Shown here piece by piece: positions 8,452-10,421 of a stretch of DNA of 10,421 nucleotides. The stretch is from Willaertia magna (lineage: Eukaryota > Heterolobosea > Eutetramitea > Acrasida > Naegleriidae): positions 1 through 10,421 of the forward strand of contig CADWAF010000337.1 in assembly GCA_902984215.1 (NCBI GenBank), in the 5' to 3' direction. Position 1 is the first letter of the stretch. Every line of letters starts with the position of its first letter. Below the pieces are notes generated by a model. It made no database searches and was not told where the DNA came from. It saw only the letters and a list, made by a program, of their open reading frames with translations. The position numbers and the translations under genes were made by a program.

Positions 8452-9057
8452 TTAATAATTTTTCATTCCATATTCAAATTCTTCTTGTTGTTTTCTCATT
8501 AATTCTTTAATATTTTCATTATTATTCTCACTATTTTTTAAACCCATCATTTGTAAAAGAATTTCATTCATTGAAAAATAACCTAATTGATCACCTATAT
8601 ATAAAAATAATAAACCAAATATAATTGTAAAAATTAAACTAAAAATTGTAGTTTTTATATTTTCAGTTCTTAATGTGGAAATGGTAGATTGAATTTTTTT
8701 TAAACGTAAATTTAATTTTTTAATTTGAGATTCTAAATAGTTAATTTCAAATTGTTGTTGTTTATCCTTTTTATTATTAAGCCTTAAATTATTCTTTTTA
8801 TTATTCTTTTTATTATTCTTTTTATTATTATTTAAATTATTTTCATCTTCTGAATCTTCATCTGAAGAGGTAATTTCATTATTTATTTGTTCAACCGATG
8901 CCGATGACGATGGTGATGAGGTAGAGTCATTATTGGATTGATTAGTAGTTATTGTTGTTGTTGTTAATTTTTCAATTTGTTTCGTATACTTTTCAATTCT
9001 TTCTTTAATTTTCTTTTCTTGTTCCGTCAAGTCATCTAAATTGGAAGCAATTGTCAT
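8452..9057 (-). CDS. Coiled-coil single-TM protein, candidate CCDC167-like
   Basis: The protein has 201 residues from the ATG at 9057 (MTIASNLDDLTEQ). An in-frame ATG at 9111 would add 18 residues, but these come from A-runs and look like leader. Parts in order: an N-terminal helix (~10-32, EQEKKIKERIEKYTKQIEKL); a Thr/Ser/Asn and acidic linker (~33-75) with SDEDSEDE; a KKNN repeat; a second coiled coil (~103-133, LESQIKKLNLRLKKIQS); then LRTENIK and a hydrophobic span (~137-155, TIFSLIFTIIFGLLFLYIG); and a 45-residue polar tail. Two short coiled coils followed by L.xEN.K and one TM span is the layout of the small ER protein CCDC167, but that family is about 100 residues and ends just after the TM. 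Here the low-complexity linker and tail account for the extra length. The assignment is weak; the gene itself is well supported. Confidence 0.6.
   Translation of the reverse strand: MTIASNLDDLTEQEKKIKERIEKYTKQIEKLTTTTITTNQSNNDSTSSPSSSASVEQINNEITSSDEDSEDENNLNNNKKNNKKNNKKNNLRLNNKKDKQQQFEINYLESQIKKLNLRLKKIQSTISTLRTENIKTTIFSLIFTIIFGLLFLYIGDQLGYFSMNEILLQMMGLKNSENNNENIKELMRKQQEEFEYGMKNY
8788..8823. repeat. 12-bp tandem repeat, three copies, coding KKNN
   Basis: ATTATTCTTTTT (plus strand) is repeated three times without change. On the minus strand it encodes KKNN three times in the linker of the coiled-coil protein. It is probably length-variable among strains. Confidence 0.9.
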
Positions 9058-9058
9058 T

Positions 9059-9165
9059 CTTTTTTTTTTAACAATTATTTTTTTTTTAAAAAATTTAAAA
9101 TAAATACCCAAATTAATGTTAAATATTTTACAAAAAAAAATACTAGAAAATGTATTTCAACTTAC
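9059..9165 (-). other. Possible 5'UTR intron of the coiled-coil TM gene
   Basis: A perfect GTAAGT, identical to the other four donors here, starts at 9165. An AAG acceptor at 9061-9059 would leave only one base before the ATG at 9057. The 107-nt intron would remove the in-frame ATG at 9111, supporting the shorter protein start. The acceptor is weak (A-run then AAG), although the ATRIP-like gene also uses AAG. Confidence 0.3.
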
Positions 9166-9247
9166 ATTAACTATTATAAATTAAAAACAATAATTTCTCT
9201 ATTCAAGCCAAATTATATCAAACTGAATTTCAGAATTTTTAAAAAAT

Positions 9248-9289
9248 TTAAAAAAAAAAAATTAAAAAAAAAAAATTAAAAAAAAAAAA
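9248..9289 (+). repeat. Three perfect 14-bp units of TT+A12 abutting the TPR gene ATG
   Basis: TT followed by twelve A occurs at 9248-9261, 9262-9275 and 9276-9289. The A of the ATG follows at 9290. The array forms the immediate leader of the TPR gene. Confidence 0.95.
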
Positions 9290-10421
9290 ATGAAACATTT
9301 TTTGCAATCAGCAATTGAAGAAAATCATGAATTTAAACAATTACGTAGAAAAATCATTACTGGTTATACAAAAGGTATAAAATTTTTATATCATTCAAAA
9401 TTTGAAATTGCAATTGGTTGTTTTACTACTGCTTTAGGATTAAAACAAAATTTATATTTTACAATTACAAAACAAGATGATGATGACAATGATGATATTC
9501 AAGAAGAAAATGACATTCAAGAATTAAATAATAATAATGAAGAAGAAGAAGAATTAAAAGACAACCAATTCCGAAATTTATCTTCTTCTTCTTCTTCCGA
9601 TAGAAATAGTAATTTAAATTATTCTGTACTACAACAACAACAGATTAATAATTCGCTATCTTTATCAACAACGACAACAACTAGTTCTTCTTCTTCTTCT
9701 TCTACTTCTTCTTCTACAACAACTACAAATACCACTAATAATAATTCTCCTACAACAACTATAGATTCTTCTCTTCCACAATCTTCTTCTAATAATAATA
9801 CTTTTTCTTCTTCTTCTTCTTCTAATAATAATAATAATAATAATACATTTAATAGTAATTTAAATAATTTACTTTTTGAAGAAGAAAATCATTTATTTGA
9901 TTATCCATGTACATTTCATATTTATTTATTAAGAGCAATTTCATTTATTGGACATTTAGTTTTTACAAAAACAATTATTGATTGTGATCAAATTTTAAAA
10001 CAAAATCCATTTTATCATTCTGCTTATATTATTAAAGGACATGCCTATATTTGTTTAAAAAAATATAAACAAGCTTATTTAACTTTTAATTCTTTATTAG
10101 AAAATTTTAATTATTCTTCTAATAATTTACAAAATAATAATTTAAATAATAATTTACAAAATAATAAAAAGAAAAAGAAAAGAGAAGAAGAAAATAATTT
10201 ATTATTTACAATAATTAAAGAAAAAGAAGAATTAATTGATAATTTAAAAACATTACATGGATTAAGTTATCATGTATATGAAATGTCAAAAAAACAAAAT
10301 AAAACAATTAATGATATTGAAGTATTTGAACAATCAATTAATAATTTATGTCAATATTGTGATTATTATGAAAAATCAATTATTGAACATTTTAAAGTAA
10401 TGGAATATGATAAACCTTTAA
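9290..10421 (+). CDS. TPR-repeat protein with low-complexity insert (3' partial)
   Basis: Starting from the ATG that ends the A-tract leader, the frame stays open for 377 codons to the window edge. TPR 1 (~22-54) is YTKGIKFLYHSKFEIAIGCF, with Gly, Phe, Ala and Phe at consensus positions 8, 11, 20 and 24. An insert (~62-200) of Asp/Glu, Ser, Thr and Asn runs follows. TPR 2 (~209-240) ends KQNP. TPR 3 (~241-274) is GHAYICLKKYKQAYLTF, with Gly250, Tyr253, Ala262 and Phe266 in register. After a second Asn/Lys stretch (~279-303), a helical, Cys/Tyr-containing region begins. TPR proteins are protein-interaction scaffolds, often Hsp90/Hsp70 co-chaperones, but nothing here identifies the partner. Nearly all codons end in A or T, more so than in the other genes. 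The call as a TPR protein is good; the specific family is unknown. Confidence 0.8.
   Translation, partial: MKHFLQSAIEENHEFKQLRRKIITGYTKGIKFLYHSKFEIAIGCFTTALGLKQNLYFTITKQDDDDNDDIQEENDIQELNNNNEEEEELKDNQFRNLSSSSSSDRNSNLNYSVLQQQQINNSLSLSTTTTTSSSSSSSTSSSTTTTNTTNNNSPTTTIDSSLPQSSSNNNTFSSSSSSNNNNNNNTFNSNLNNLLFEEENHLFDYPCTFHIYLLRAISFIGHLVFTKTIIDCDQILKQNPFYHSAYIIKGHAYICLKKYKQAYLTFNSLLENFNYSSNNLQNNNLNNNLQNNKKKKKREEENNLLFTIIKEKEELIDNLKTLHGLSYHVYEMSKKQNKTINDIEVFEQSINNLCQYCDYYEKSIIEHFKVMEYDKPL

Larger units (their letters stand above)
9058..9289. promoter_or_regulatory. Divergent promoter region, A/T-tract rich
   Basis: This 232-bp stretch separates the coiled-coil gene (minus) from the TPR gene (plus). 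It is made mostly of A and T runs. It contains the possible 5'UTR intron on the minus strand and the TT+A12 array on the plus strand. No specific factor site was recognised. Confidence 0.5.

Noticed and set aside
9058..9111. Upstream ATG at 9111 as the start of the coiled-coil protein
   Set aside because: The 18 added residues derive from A-runs (Lys/Phe/Ile) and would be removed by the possible 5'UTR intron; MTIASN is the better start.

Overview
The window looks like compact nuclear DNA of an AT-rich protist. The best fit is a dictyostelid-type social amoeba; another AT-rich amoebozoan or a heterolobosean cannot be excluded. The reasons are in-frame Asn, Gln, Ser and Thr homopolymers, AT-ending codons, short GT-AG introns (60-178 nt, every inferred donor reading GTAAGT), near-pure A/T intergenic DNA, and eukaryote-specific genes such as PAAF1. 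No mobile element, tRNA, rRNA, CRISPR array or bacterial operon was seen.

Layout: (1) 2-799 (+), the 3' end of a gene ending in a PH-like domain. (2) 802-4677 (-), a two-exon gene for a ~1263-residue low-complexity, coiled-coil, helical-repeat protein resembling the checkpoint adaptor ATRIP. (3) 4683-5212, a divergent intergenic region holding a GC-richer imperfect hairpin and short repeats. (4) 5218-6907 (+), a two-exon polytopic membrane protein whose hydrophobic halves resemble the prokaryotic 'Sensor' membrane domain. (5) 6912-8324 (-), a three-exon PAAF1 orthologue, a WD40 regulator of the 26S proteasome. (6) 8452-9057 (-), a coiled-coil, single-TM protein resembling CCDC167, with a possible 5'UTR intron. 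(7) 9058-9289, a second divergent promoter ending in three perfect TT+A12 units. (8) 9290-10421 (+), the 5' part of a TPR protein gene that runs off the window.

The genes are functionally unrelated. What ties the window together is packing. Both convergent pairs have stop codons only 2 or 4 bp apart, with candidate poly(A) signals inside coding sequence. Both genes flanking the 4.7-5.2 kb region carry a two-codon upstream ORF overlapping the main ATG with identical geometry. The ATRIP-like gene has a 24-bp tandem duplication that copies its splice acceptor and keeps frame with either copy. The main leads are the duplicated acceptor, the paired mini-uORFs, the intergenic hairpin and the eukaryotic Sensor-like gene. 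No previously undescribed defence-type system is evident.
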